Shown: positions 27,582-37,049, numbered from the stretch's first letter. The stretch is DNA of 64,000 nucleotides from JBGTSJ01 sp041940305 (GCA_041940305.1 JBGTSJ010000009.1:1-64000), one strand, 5' to 3'. Notes: a model not told the origin generated them from the sequence alone. Made by a program: numbers and translations.

Positions 27582-29246
27582 ATGGCTAATGCACTCATCA
27601 CCGGCGTTTCCGGACTCAACAGCCACCAGCGGATGCTGGAAGTCATCGGCAACAATCTCGCGAACCTCAACACGACGGCCTACAAGACGCGCCGCACCCT
27701 GTTCTCGGATCTGCTGTATGAAACCGTCCGGGCGGCGTCGGGGAGCAGCGGCAGCAACCTGGGCGGTGTGAACCCCGCCCAGGTCGGCAGCGGCAGCCGG
27801 GTGGCGCGGATCGACATGCAGTTCGCCCAGGGAAACTTTGAGACCACCGGCGGCCAGCTGGACTTCGCTCTGCAGGGGAACGGGTTCTTCATCGTCAATA
27901 ACGGCGTGCAGAATCTGTATACCCGTGCCGGCGCCTTCGGCATTGACGACGCAGGCACGCTCATCGATCCCGCGACGGGGTACCGCGTCCAGCGGTTCGG
28001 CACGATCGGCGAGCCGGACGGCATCAACCCCGCCTTCCAGATCCCGGGCGACTCCACGATCCGCATTCCGCTGGGCGCGGTGATTCCGGGCGGGGCGACG
28101 GCCAACGCCGCTATGCGGGGCAATCTGCCATCGACTGCCGACGGACCCAGCGCCCAGGTCATTTCCTCATTCGCACCGTGGACGGCGGGCGGCAGCGCGG
28201 CCACTTCCGCGACACTGCTGAACAACCTGGACCAGAACTCGACCGCGTACGGCGCCGGCGACTCGATTACGATCTCCGGAACCGATCACGACGGCTCTCC
28301 GGTCAGCGTCACTCTTGCGGTGGACGGAACGACCACTCTCGGCGCCCTGGTGAGCGCCGTCAGCGGCGCGTTCGGCGGAGCGACGGCCGCCCTCGCTGCG
28401 GACGGCCGCATCACGCTTACGTCAGACTCCACTGGAGAGTCGTTTCTGAGCCTGACGCTCGCTGACACCGCCGGAAACACCGGCGGCACAGACTTCTCGA
28501 TGAATCCGGCAATCGTCTCCACGAACGGCACTGCAGGAGACACCGTCCAGGCCACGATTGAAGTCTTCGATGACCGCGGCGGGTCGCACTTCGTCAATCT
28601 GGTCTTTCAGAAGCAGGCCGACGGCAGCTGGAACGCGACCGCGGGCCTCAATCCCAGTGACGGCACGATGATCGACGGCAGCATCGAGGGAATCCGCTTC
28701 AACGCCGACGGCTCGTTCGCGAGCGTGGACGGCACGGGAACGGGGGACGCGAACCTCGTTTTCCAGTTCGCCGGTATTGCCGGTCCCCAAAGCGTGGCGG
28801 TATCGTTCGGGCAGAACGGCAGCTTTGACGGGATGACCGAGCTCGCTATGGCCTCGTCGCTCGCAGCACAGCAGGACGGCTTCCCCCCTGGAAACCTCGT
28901 CTCCGTCCAGATCCGCGGCGACGGCACACTGGAGGGTGTCTCCAGCAACGGACGCACGTTCGCTCTCGCTCAGCTCGCGATCGCGTCGTTCCTCAATCCC
29001 AACGGCCTCGCCGCCAAGGGAGACAATTACTTCGAGTCCACGCTGGCGAGCGGCGACGTGGAGGTGGGAGCCGCCCTCTCGGGCAGCCGCGGCGCCGTGC
29101 GCGGCGGGCAGCTGGAGCAGTCCAACGTGGACATCGCGCTGGAGTTCACTCGGCTGATTGTGGCGCAGCGTGGGTTCTCCGCCAACGCGCGCACCATCCG
29201 AGTGACGGACCAGGTGCTGGAAGAACTGACAAACCTCATCCGGTAA
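27582..29246 (+). CDS. flgE: Flagellar hook protein FlgE
   Basis: A 554-residue axial protein that forms the hook, the flexible joint between rod and filament. The N-terminal rod/hook motif is clear (ALITGVSGLNSHQRMLEVIGNNLANLNTTAYK). The mid part shows FETTGGQLDFALQGNGFF and TRAGAF, typical of FlgE/FlgG. The C-terminal helix LEQSNVDIALEFTRLIVAQRGFSANARTI completes the coiled-coil pair. A long variable insert (about 205-440) makes it larger than the E. coli protein of about 400 residues. It is exported by the flagellar type III system, so no signal peptide is expected. It is the last gene of the hook block; a hairpin follows. Confidence 0.95.
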   Translation: MANALITGVSGLNSHQRMLEVIGNNLANLNTTAYKTRRTLFSDLLYETVRAASGSSGSNLGGVNPAQVGSGSRVARIDMQFAQGNFETTGGQLDFALQGNGFFIVNNGVQNLYTRAGAFGIDDAGTLIDPATGYRVQRFGTIGEPDGINPAFQIPGDSTIRIPLGAVIPGGATANAAMRGNLPSTADGPSAQVISSFAPWTAGGSAATSATLLNNLDQNSTAYGAGDSITISGTDHDGSPVSVTLAVDGTTTLGALVSAVSGAFGGATAALAADGRITLTSDSTGESFLSLTLADTAGNTGGTDFSMNPAIVSTNGTAGDTVQATIEVFDDRGGSHFVNLVFQKQADGSWNATAGLNPSDGTMIDGSIEGIRFNADGSFASVDGTGTGDANLVFQFAGIAGPQSVAVSFGQNGSFDGMTELAMASSLAAQQDGFPPGNLVSVQIRGDGTLEGVSSNGRTFALAQLAIASFLNPNGLAAKGDNYFESTLASGDVEVGAALSGSRGAVRGGQLEQSNVDIALEFTRLIVAQRGFSANARTIRVTDQVLEELTNLIR

Positions 29247-29255
29247 TCAAAGTCG

Positions 29256-29279
29256 CCGGCACAGTCCCCTGTGCCGGCC
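29256..29279 (+). terminator. Hairpin after flgE, possible terminator
   Basis: A perfect 10-bp stem GCCGGCACAG/CTGTGCCGGC around TCCC starts 10 bases after the flgE stop. There is no T-run behind it, so termination may depend on Rho or the hairpin may protect the mRNA end. Confidence 0.55.
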
Positions 29280-29498
29280 GCTGTCCGGTGCGGCAACGGA
29301 GAGCGAACACCGGGACCAGCATACGCGGTGTTTGATCGTGTCTCAGCATCCTGACGGGATCCGTCACGTCCCTCCGATTGACGGCCTCGGCCGCATCGGG
29401 GAATGTAGGGAGACGGCGAGATCGGGCGTGCGTCAGAACGGCATCGGCGGATCGATGCGGCACGCGTTACCGACGCAATCGCCGTCGAGCTTTTCCCC

Positions 29499-30842
29499 AT
29501 GCCGGCTGACCCCTTCAAGACGCTGCGTGAAGCCGTCGAGCGTTCGCCCGAAAACATCCCGCTGCGGCAGCATCTGGCCGATGCGCTCCTCGAGCGGGGA
29601 CTGGCCGACGAAGCGGAGGCGGAGTACCGGCGGGCGCTGGCACTCGATGCGGCCAACATTGAGTTGAAGACCGGTCTGGCCCGCGCGTTCTACCGGCAGT
29701 CCAAGGACAGCGAGGCGTTCGTCATCCTTGAACAACTCGTCAAGCAGGGACGGGCCACTGCGGCGTCCCGCGTGTTATTCGCGCGGTTGCTGTGGAAGGC
29801 GGGGGACATCCCCGGAGCGGTCGCGCAGTACAAGGCGGGGGTCGAGGAAGATCCGGACGAAGGGGACGCCGAACTTGCCGAGCGGCTGGGCATCACGCTG
29901 GAACCCGAAGTCGACGACGAGCGGGAGGTGGTGGACGGCCGCGTCCGCATGAGCCACGGCCACGCCGATGAGACTCTGCCGGAGGTGGAGCGGCCTGATG
30001 TGCGCTTTGAGCACGTCGGCGGAATGGAGCCGCTGAAAGAGGAGATCCGGCTGAAGATCATTTATCCGCTGCAGCACGCGGAGATGTATAAGGCGTACGG
30101 GAAGTCGATCGGCGGCGGCATTCTGATGTACGGCCCGCCCGGCTGCGGGAAGACGCATCTGGCCCGCGCGACGGCCGGCGAAGTTCGGGCGGGGTTCGTG
30201 TCGATCGGCATCAGCGACGTGCTCGACATGTGGATCGGCAACAGCGAGCGCAACCTGCATCAGGTGTTTGAACGGGCGCGGCAGAACACTCCCTGCGTGC
30301 TGTTCTTCGACGAAGTCGATGCGCTTGGAGCGCGGCGTTCGGATATGCGGCTGAGCGGCGGACGCCACCTGATCAATCAGTTTCTCGCCGAACTGGACGG
30401 CGTGAACACGCAGAATGACGGACTGCTGATTCTGGCGGCAACGAATGCGCCGTGGCACGTCGATCCCGCGTTCCGGCGTCCCGGCCGGTTCGATCGCGTG
30501 CTGTTTGTGCCTCCACCGGACCGCACCGCCCGCGAGGATATTCTGCGGATCCTGCTGAAAGGGAAGCCGGCGGCGGACGTCGATCTGGCTGCGGTCGCGG
30601 CCAAGGCCGACCAGTACTCAGGGGCCGACCTCAAGGCGATTGTCGACCTGGCGATCGAGGCCAAGCTGCAGGAGGCGATGAAGGCCGGCGGCCTGAAACC
30701 GCTCACCACGAAGGATCTGCTGAAAGCGATCAAGCAGCATCGAGCCACCACGGCCGAGTGGTTCTCGACCGCCCGCAATCACGCGCTGTACGCCAACCAG
30801 GGAGGCATCTACGACGATGTTCTCCGGTATCTTAAGATGTGA
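29499..30842 (+). CDS. TPR-AAA+ ATPase (Cdc48/Vps4-like)
   Basis: A 447-residue ATPase. The N-terminal third (about 3-130) is made of TPR-like helices, e.g. LRQHLADALLERGLADEAEAEYRRAL. A linker (about 131-165) leads to one classical AAA domain (about 166-400). It has Walker A GPPGCGKT at 212-219, Walker B VLFFDE ending at 272, sensor-1 N316 in ATN, and an arginine-finger motif RRPGRFDR (327-333). A short helical AAA lid follows. AAA proteins of this clade form hexamers that pull on protein partners; the TPR part would choose the partner. The target is unknown. It stands alone between the flagellar block and purU. All catalytic residues are present. Confidence 0.9.
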   Translation: MPADPFKTLREAVERSPENIPLRQHLADALLERGLADEAEAEYRRALALDAANIELKTGLARAFYRQSKDSEAFVILEQLVKQGRATAASRVLFARLLWKAGDIPGAVAQYKAGVEEDPDEGDAELAERLGITLEPEVDDEREVVDGRVRMSHGHADETLPEVERPDVRFEHVGGMEPLKEEIRLKIIYPLQHAEMYKAYGKSIGGGILMYGPPGCGKTHLARATAGEVRAGFVSIGISDVLDMWIGNSERNLHQVFERARQNTPCVLFFDEVDALGARRSDMRLSGGRHLINQFLAELDGVNTQNDGLLILAATNAPWHVDPAFRRPGRFDRVLFVPPPDRTAREDILRILLKGKPAADVDLAAVAAKADQYSGADLKAIVDLAIEAKLQEAMKAGGLKPLTTKDLLKAIKQHRATTAEWFSTARNHALYANQGGIYDDVLRYLKM

Positions 30843-30875
30843 CCGCCCGGGCTGTTCCCCATTCGCCATCTGGCC

Positions 30876-30931
30876 CCCCTCTCCCGCTCGATTGCCATGA
30901 TCACGCGAACCGCGCCATCGCGAGAGAGGGG
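30876..30931. repeat. Imperfect inverted repeat before purU
   Basis: CCCCTCTC-rich (30876-30890) and GAGAGGGG-like (30921-30931) arms face each other downstream of the AAA ATPase gene. The match is only about 8 bases, so this may be a weak terminator or a degenerate repeat. Confidence 0.35.
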
Positions 30932-31000
30932 TCGGGGGTGAGGGTCTAACGGAAACGGCCGTCCCGTCACGTTCTGACTTTGTATTTCCGATTTCCACGT

Positions 31001-31870
31001 ATGCACGTCACCATCACCGCAGTCGGGCCGGACAACCGCGGACTCGCCGATCCCATCGTGCACTACGTTGCGACGGCAGGGGCGAATATCCACGAAATCC
31101 AGATGTACGACCACGACTCGGAGCGGCTGTTCGCCATGCTGCTCCGGGTGGACTGGCCGCACGAGGAAGAGCCGATCACAGACCTCCGCGCGCGGCTGAA
31201 CAAGATCGGCCGTCTCAAGGGGCTGACGGTGCGGACGTGGTCCCGCGAAGAACATCGTCGGCCGCCGCGGCTGGCGATCTGCACGACGTACCGGCCCGAG
31301 CCGGCGCGGGCGCTGCTGCACGAGATTCAGGAGCAGAGGCTCCGGGCCTCAGCGGCCGTCATGATCGGCAATCGCGACGCCTGCCGGGACCTGGCCGGAG
31401 AATTCGGAGTCGACTTTCATCACATCGGGGACGCTGCAGGGAATCCGGACCAGTCACGGTTCGAGCAGCTGTGCGACGAATACCAGGTGGACTACATCAT
31501 TCTGGCCCGGTACATGCGGATCCTCCCCGCGCGGACCTGCTGGGAATTTGCCGGCGGGCGCATCATCAATCTGCACCACGGCCTGTTGCCGTCGTTTCCG
31601 GGATTTCGCCCGTACCATGACGCGTACGCCCGCCACATGCTGACATTTGGCGCGACCGTCCACTTCATCGTCCCGGAATTGGATGCCGGCGAACAGATCA
31701 TTCATCAGACGACGTTCACCGTGACCCCGGGGACGCCGCTCAAAGAGATCATCCGCCAGGGGGAATCGGAGAACGAGCCGGAATGCCTCGCGGAAGGGGT
31801 GCGGAGGGTCATCGACCGGGAAGTGGAATTGCACTTCCACCGCGTGGTCGGGCGGTCGGGTGAGCATTAG
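31001..31870 (+). CDS. purU: Formyltetrahydrofolate deformylase
   Basis: A 289-residue enzyme that hydrolyses 10-formyl-THF to formate and THF, supplying formate for purine synthesis and balancing one-carbon units. An N-terminal ACT domain (about 1-80) begins HVTITAVGPDNRGLADP. The formyltransferase-like catalytic domain (about 88-289) has the active-site N190 and H192 in INLHHGLLPSFPG and D228 in IVPELDAGE. Length matches the family. ATG 31001 gives the expected N-terminus, while the frame runs up to a TTG at 30980. It is followed 23 bases later by the radical SAM gene. Confidence 0.93.
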   Translation: MHVTITAVGPDNRGLADPIVHYVATAGANIHEIQMYDHDSERLFAMLLRVDWPHEEEPITDLRARLNKIGRLKGLTVRTWSREEHRRPPRLAICTTYRPEPARALLHEIQEQRLRASAAVMIGNRDACRDLAGEFGVDFHHIGDAAGNPDQSRFEQLCDEYQVDYIILARYMRILPARTCWEFAGGRIINLHHGLLPSFPGFRPYHDAYARHMLTFGATVHFIVPELDAGEQIIHQTTFTVTPGTPLKEIIRQGESENEPECLAEGVRRVIDREVELHFHRVVGRSGEH

Positions 31871-31893
31871 CCGCGGCCGAGTATGCGTTGCGC

Positions 31894-32757
31894 ATGAGCC
31901 TGCAGATTCAGGAGACGACGGTTGCGAACGTCCTGACACGGACGACGGGTTATCTGCGAACGGTCACGTCGCATTCGCTGCAGCCGTATCGGGGGTGCAC
32001 GTTCGGCCGGTCGCTGTGCGGGGTCGCGTGCTATGTGCGGCACAACGGGCATGTGACCCGCGGGCGTGAGTGGGGCGGGTTTCTGGAAGTCCGCACGAAT
32101 GCGGCGGAGTCGTACCGGGCGCACGTCGAGCGTGAGCGACGGTGGGCAATGCGGCGAGGTGACGGGCGGTTCTCGGTGTTCCTGTCCAGTTCGACCGATC
32201 CGTTTCTGCCGCAGGAGTCGCGTTACGGGGTGACGGCGGGCGTGCTGGCGGCGATGCTGGAAGCCCCTTCCGATGTGCTGATTATTCAGACACACACTCA
32301 CCGGGTGGTCGATTCGATTGCCCAGCTGTCGGAGCTGTCAGAGCGCTGCGACCTCCGGGTGCACGTCTCGATTGAATCCGATCGGGATTCCCTTCCCGGA
32401 TTGCCCCCTCCGGCGAGTTCGGTCGACCGGCGCCTGCAGGCGTGTGCTGCGGTTCGTGACGCGGGGATTCGGACTGTGGTCACGGTATCGCCGCTGCTGC
32501 CGATTGCGGAGCCGGATACGTTTTTCAGTCGGATCGCGGAGGTGGCCGACGCCGTCGTCATTGACCATTTCATCGGAGGCGACGGCTCGGCGGACGGCGG
32601 GCGCACGCTGCGGACGGAGCTGCCGGCCGCGATGGCCCAGGTCGAACCACGATCGGTGCATCTCGAATATCGCGACCGGATGGCGGATGTCGCGCGGCGC
32701 TATCTTCCCGGGCGCGTGGGGATCAGCATCGACGGCTTCGCGGGACGCTATACGTGA
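31894..32757 (+). CDS. SplB-like radical SAM protein with unusual cysteine spacing
   Basis: A 287-residue protein of the SplB/COG1533 radical SAM type. The cluster-binding region reads PYRGC-x6-C-x3-CYV (about residues 31-48), not the canonical C-x3-C-x2-C. The downstream SSSTDPFLPQE segment and the long RRLQACAAVRDAGIRTVVTVSPLLP stretch match family landmarks, so the fold assignment is good. The family includes spore photoproduct lyase, but many members are uncharacterised. The ATG at 31894 is chosen; a TTG two codons upstream also fits. It is close behind purU and convergent with an SDR gene 21 bases beyond its stop. The substrate is unknown. Confidence 0.8.
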   Translation: MSLQIQETTVANVLTRTTGYLRTVTSHSLQPYRGCTFGRSLCGVACYVRHNGHVTRGREWGGFLEVRTNAAESYRAHVERERRWAMRRGDGRFSVFLSSSTDPFLPQESRYGVTAGVLAAMLEAPSDVLIIQTHTHRVVDSIAQLSELSERCDLRVHVSIESDRDSLPGLPPPASSVDRRLQACAAVRDAGIRTVVTVSPLLPIAEPDTFFSRIAEVADAVVIDHFIGGDGSADGGRTLRTELPAAMAQVEPRSVHLEYRDRMADVARRYLPGRVGISIDGFAGRYT

Positions 32758-32778
32758 GCGGACCGCGCGGTTCGCGCC

Positions 32779-33570
32779 TCAGATCGTCATGGCTGTGAAG
32801 CCGCCGTCGACGACGATGTTGGCGCCGGTCAGAAAGCTTCCAGCGCCCGAAGCCATCAGCAGGATCGCCCCGGCCAGTTCCTGAGGCTCGCCAAACCGCG
32901 CCGCCGGCGTGTGCCGCATCACGTTTTCGATGCGGTCGGGGGTGAGCACTTTGCGGTTCTGCTCGGCGGGGAAGAAGCCGGGGGAGAGGGCGTTGACGCG
33001 GATGCCGCGCGGCGCCCACTCGCGGGCGAGGTTCTGCGTGAGGTTCAGGACGGCCGCTTTCGTCGCAGAGTAAGTGAACACGCGCGACAGGGCGATGATG
33101 CCGCTGAGGGAGGCGATGTTGATGATCGAGCCTTTCGTGCCGCGTTCGATCATGTAGCCTCCCAGCGTCTGGCAGGCGATCAGCACACTGCGCAGATTCG
33201 TATCGATGATCCGCTGGAACTCGTCGTCAGGGATTTCCAGGAACGGCGTCGCCGAGTTGACGCCCGCCCCGTTGATCAGGACGTCGCAGTTGCGATCGGC
33301 GGACTTGAGATGCGAGACCAGTTTCTGCAGGTCGTCCCGGCTGGTGGAGTCGCAGGCGAAGAACTCGCCGCTCCCGCCGGCGGACTCGATGCGCTTCACC
33401 GCCGCAGCGCCGTGTTCGGCGTTCCGGCCGACGACGATGACATGCGCTCCGGCCAGGGCCAATGCATCCGCGAACGCCCCGCCCAGCGTGCCGGTACCGC
33501 CGATGACGACGGCGGTCTTGCCGTCAAGGCCGAAGAGGGAGTCGAGGTAGCGTTGTGAATTCGTGCTCAT
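32779..33570 (-). CDS. SDR-family oxidoreductase
   Basis: A 263-residue classical SDR. The cofactor loop GGTGTLGG (about 24-31), the NGAG motif (about 101), catalytic Ser in IASLSG, and Y-x-x-x-K as YSATK are all present. The C-terminal PGFFPAEQNR and GANIVVDGGFTA are typical of gluconate 5-dehydrogenase and fructuronate or mannonate reductase-like SDRs. It probably reduces or oxidises a sugar acid or polyol with NAD(P). It is transcribed towards the radical SAM gene. The substrate is not resolvable from sequence. Confidence 0.88.
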   Translation of the reverse strand: MSTNSQRYLDSLFGLDGKTAVVIGGTGTLGGAFADALALAGAHVIVVGRNAEHGAAAVKRIESAGGSGEFFACDSTSRDDLQKLVSHLKSADRNCDVLINGAGVNSATPFLEIPDDEFQRIIDTNLRSVLIACQTLGGYMIERGTKGSIINIASLSGIIALSRVFTYSATKAAVLNLTQNLAREWAPRGIRVNALSPGFFPAEQNRKVLTPDRIENVMRHTPAARFGEPQELAGAILLMASGAGSFLTGANIVVDGGFTAMTI

Positions 33571-33595
33571 CGATCAGGCATGCAGTAGGGAATTG

Positions 33596-33886
33596 AACAG
33601 GAGGAAACAGAGGGAACGGAGGTGCTCGGTCGGAAACGGTTGTCAGGGACGACGGATCGATGCTTGACCGGAGCTGTAGGTGACCACGGAAGGCACGGAA
33701 CCGAAGTGATGCGAACCACGGAATGCGCGAAAACAACGAAATCAGGAAGGTGATGCCATGCAGGGTTTTTCGCGCCGCCGTAAATCCTCACTGCCGTCCG
33801 AAAAACATGAGAACCACAACGGCACAAAGAGCACGAAGAAGAAGCTGACTGTTGCAACCTCTCTGTTGTCTCCGTTACCTCCTGTT
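33596..33886. repeat. Element with about 30-bp terminal inverted repeats, no gene
   Basis: The gap between two minus-strand genes is filled by an element whose ends are an imperfect inverted repeat: AACAGGAGG-rich at 33596-33623 and CCTCCTGTT at 33878-33886. The inside holds several ACCACGGAA/GGCACGGAA-like units and their reverse types, low in GC compared with genes. No open frame looks coding. It resembles a small non-autonomous mobile or repetitive element, but no target-site duplication was recognised. Confidence 0.5.
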
Positions 33887-33891
33887 CCCCA

Positions 33892-34803
33892 TCACCCGAT
33901 GAACTCCAGTTCGACGGGGTTGGGGATGATGCCGGCTTCGTGTCCGTGGCGGAGGAGGGTGGCGACGGCTTCGCGGCCGCGGGGGCCGAAGTCGAGGGTC
34001 CAGTCGTTGACGTACATGCCGACGAAGGTGTCGGCCTTCTGCTGATCGAGGTCGCGGCCGTACTGCAGGGCGTGGGCCAGGGCCTCGTCGCGGTGTTCGA
34101 GGCCGAACTGGATGCTCTGCTTGAGCAGGGCGGTGACCTCGTCCATCGTCTCGCGGCCGAGATCCTTGCGGATGGCGTTGGCGCCCAGCGGGAGCGGCAG
34201 GCCGGTCTGCTGCATCCACCACTTGCCCAGGTCGACGACGAGGTGCAGGCCCTGGTCGCCGTAGGTGAGCTGGCCTTCGTGAATGATCAGCCCGGCGTCG
34301 GCCTCGCCGCGTTCGACGACGTTGAGGATCTCGTCGAAGGGATGGACTACGTAACGAAACGTGCCGGCTGAGCCTTCGCGGTGCGGATCTGCGAGCGACT
34401 GCCCCTGCTCGGGCCGCCCTTCGAGACACAGGTTGAGCGCCAGAAACGCCGTCGTCAGCGTCCCTGGGACGGCGATCGTCTTGCCTTGCAGATCGCCGAT
34501 GTCCATCGGCTCTCGCGTGACGACCATGGGGCCGTAGTCGTCTCCCATGCTGGCGCCGCAGGCGCACAGGGCGTACGTGTCGGTGAGATAGGCGTAGCCA
34601 TGCAGGCTGACGGCGGTCAGCTCCAGTTCGCCGTTGAAGGCCCGGCGATTGAGCGTCTCAATGTCCTGCAGCTCATGCACGAACCGGTACCGGCCGGTGT
34701 CGATCTTATCGTTCGCCAACGCATGGAACATGAACGCGTCGTCGGGGTCGGGGCTGTGTCCGACGCGGATGGTTTGGGCTTCGGCAGCTGTTGTCATGTG
34801 CAT
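33892..34803 (-). CDS. mqnD: 1,4-dihydroxy-6-naphthoate synthase (futalosine pathway)
   Basis: A 303-residue MqnD-like protein. It shows the substrate-binding-protein fold used by MqnA/MqnD, with the N-terminal RVGHSPDPDDAFMFHAL signature, TAVSLHGYAY, and the GLIIHEGQLTYGDQGL stretch. MqnD converts cyclic dehypoxanthinyl futalosine to 1,4-dihydroxy-6-naphthoate for menaquinone. It has no signal peptide, which separates it from a true ABC solute-binding protein. It is divergent from the ABC-F gene across 176 bases. The rest of the futalosine pathway is not in the window. Two in-frame ATGs (34803 and 34797) are equally possible. Confidence 0.9.
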   Translation of the reverse strand: MHMTTAAEAQTIRVGHSPDPDDAFMFHALANDKIDTGRYRFVHELQDIETLNRRAFNGELELTAVSLHGYAYLTDTYALCACGASMGDDYGPMVVTREPMDIGDLQGKTIAVPGTLTTAFLALNLCLEGRPEQGQSLADPHREGSAGTFRYVVHPFDEILNVVERGEADAGLIIHEGQLTYGDQGLHLVVDLGKWWMQQTGLPLPLGANAIRKDLGRETMDEVTALLKQSIQFGLEHRDEALAHALQYGRDLDQQKADTFVGMYVNDWTLDFGPRGREAVATLLRHGHEAGIIPNPVELEFIG

Positions 34804-34979
34804 TCCGAGTCACATTTTGGGGGAACGGGTCAGGGTATCTGCGGGTGTACGGGGTCGCAAGGAACCCTGATTGCCGACAACGCCGCGGATTCCCTACGAT
34901 TCAGCGCGATTAGCCGTGTTTGTCGCGGCGAGCGTTTTGAATCCAACCGCCGTTGCGCGACGAAATTCACCCCCGAACC

Positions 34980-36917
34980 ATGTTGCTGCTTTCCGTTCGC
35001 GATCTGGCACGGCAGTTCGATGTTGAACCGGTGTTCCGGAACGTGTCGTTTGAGGTCCGGGCCGGGGAGAAGATCGGACTGGTCGGGCCCAACGGCTGCG
35101 GGAAGACGACGCTGCTGCACATCCTGGCCGGTGCGGACGAGCCGGACGTCGGCGTCATCGAACGGCATCCTTCGGCGACGGTCGGGCTGCTCGAGCAGGA
35201 AGCGGAGTTTTCCTCGGATCGCACGCTGCGAGAAGAAGTGCAGTCCGGGCTCGACCATCTCTACCGGCTGCAGGGGGACGCCCACGATATCGCCGAGCGG
35301 ATGGCGCAGACCAGCGACTCCAATGAACTCGAACGGCTGCAGCGGCAATACGACGAGCTGCACCAGACGCTTGAACGCCTCGACGCCTATCACGTCGAGC
35401 ACCGCGTGGACGAAGTGCTACACGGTCTCGGATTCGCCGAGGTCGATTATGACCGCCCGCTGACGACGTTCAGCGGGGGGCAGCAGAACCGGGCCCTGCT
35501 CGGCCGGCTGCTGCTCGCCGCACCCGATCTGCTGTTGCTCGACGAGCCGACGAACCACCTCGACATCGCCGCTACGGAATGGCTGGAAGGCTACCTCAAG
35601 CGGTCCTCGCAGGCGGTGATTGTGGTCAGCCATGATCGGTACTTCCTGAATCAGCTGACCGGCCGCACGCTGGAGGTCTACCGGGGCGGCGTCAACGACT
35701 ACAGCGGGAACTTCACGGCGTACTGGAGCCAGCGGGAAGAGCGGCACAAAGTGCTGCAGCGGACATACGAGAAGCAGCAGGAGTTCATTGAGAAGACGAA
35801 GGACTTTATCGCGCGCAATGCATACGGCCAGAATCATGCGCAGGCCAAGGACCGGGAGAAGAAGCTGGAGCGGGTGGAACTGGTCGATCTGCCGCCCGAT
35901 TTCGACTCCCCACCGATCTCCTTTCCCACTCCCACCCGGACGGGAGACTGGGTGCTGCGCGCCGAGGGAGTCTCCAAGTCGTTCCCGCTGGCGGACGGCA
36001 GCGGGCAGGGACCGCCGCTGTTCAGCGGCGTCGACCTGCAGGTGGATCGGGGGGAGCGGCTGGCCGTATTCGGTCCCAACGGAGCGGGAAAGACGACGCT
36101 CCTGCGGGTGCTGTTGGGTGATCTCCCGGCCGACACCGGCGACGTGCGACTGGGCACCGGCGTGCGCATCGCGTACTTCGACCAGCAGTTGACGAGCATC
36201 GACCAGAATCTGGATGCCGTGGAGGCGGTGCGGCCTCCGCATGACCCGAGCGTCACCCCCGGGCAGTTGCGGTCGCTGCTGGCGAAGTTCGGGATCAAGG
36301 GGGAACTGGCGCTGCAGCAGGTGGCGGCGATGAGCGGCGGCGAGAAGACCCGCGTCGCCCTCGCGCGGCTGGCTTCATCCGAACCGAACGTGATGGTCCT
36401 CGACGAACCCACGAACCATCTGGACTTCTGGTCGGCGGCCGCCCTGGAAGAGGCGCTGCGGACGTATCAGGGGACGGTGCTGTTCGTCAGCCACGATCGG
36501 TACTTCCTCGACCAGGTCGCGACGCGGGTGCTCGTGCTGGAGGAGGGCCGCTGCACGCAATACGAGGGGAACTATTCCGACTACCTGTATTTCGTGCAGG
36601 CGACGCGGGCCGCGGAGTCATCGGACGGCGAGGGACGCGACCAGCGCACGGCGCCGGCCGCATCGGTCGCCGCGGGGAATGAGCCGCCGGGGACAGGCCG
36701 GAAGAAGCGGAGGTTTCCGTACCGCAAGGTGGAGGACCTGGAGGCGGAGATTGCGGACGTCGAGTCGCGGATTGAGCAGTTGCGGGCCGAGATGATCGAT
36801 CCGGCCGTGCTGCGGGACGGTGATCGCATCCGCCAGACGACGCGCGAGCATGATGAGCGGCAGTCTCAGCTGGCACAGCTCATCGAGCACTGGGAAGAGG
36901 CCTGCGAGATGAATTGA
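34980..36917 (+). CDS. ABC-F ATP-binding protein (Uup-type)
   Basis: A 645-residue soluble protein with two ABC modules. The first has Walker A GPNGCGKTT and signature SGGQQNR before LLLDEPTNHLD. The second has GPNGAGKTT, SGGEKTR and VLDEPTNHLD. A charged linker with KKLERVELVDLP joins them, and a C-terminal coiled coil (about 555-640) follows a basic RKKRRFPY patch, the layout of Uup. ABC-F proteins act on ribosomes or on branched DNA (Uup); none pump substrate, and no membrane segment is present here. ATG 34980 is chosen, nine codons below an upstream start, because it begins LLLSVRDLAR like the family. Confidence 0.92.
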   Translation: MLLLSVRDLARQFDVEPVFRNVSFEVRAGEKIGLVGPNGCGKTTLLHILAGADEPDVGVIERHPSATVGLLEQEAEFSSDRTLREEVQSGLDHLYRLQGDAHDIAERMAQTSDSNELERLQRQYDELHQTLERLDAYHVEHRVDEVLHGLGFAEVDYDRPLTTFSGGQQNRALLGRLLLAAPDLLLLDEPTNHLDIAATEWLEGYLKRSSQAVIVVSHDRYFLNQLTGRTLEVYRGGVNDYSGNFTAYWSQREERHKVLQRTYEKQQEFIEKTKDFIARNAYGQNHAQAKDREKKLERVELVDLPPDFDSPPISFPTPTRTGDWVLRAEGVSKSFPLADGSGQGPPLFSGVDLQVDRGERLAVFGPNGAGKTTLLRVLLGDLPADTGDVRLGTGVRIAYFDQQLTSIDQNLDAVEAVRPPHDPSVTPGQLRSLLAKFGIKGELALQQVAAMSGGEKTRVALARLASSEPNVMVLDEPTNHLDFWSAAALEEALRTYQGTVLFVSHDRYFLDQVATRVLVLEEGRCTQYEGNYSDYLYFVQATRAAESSDGEGRDQRTAPAASVAAGNEPPGTGRKKRRFPYRKVEDLEAEIADVESRIEQLRAEMIDPAVLRDGDRIRQTTREHDERQSQLAQLIEHWEEACEMN

Positions 36918-37049
36918 GCCATCGCCGGCGTACTGACCTCGCACTGCAGTTCCCTTCATGGACAGGATGGGTAGCCGTGTGGAGCGGGTTCCCTTCGCGA
37001 GGGCCCGATTCGCCGCTCGCGCGGACGCCGTTGTTCGGCGATTGATCCG

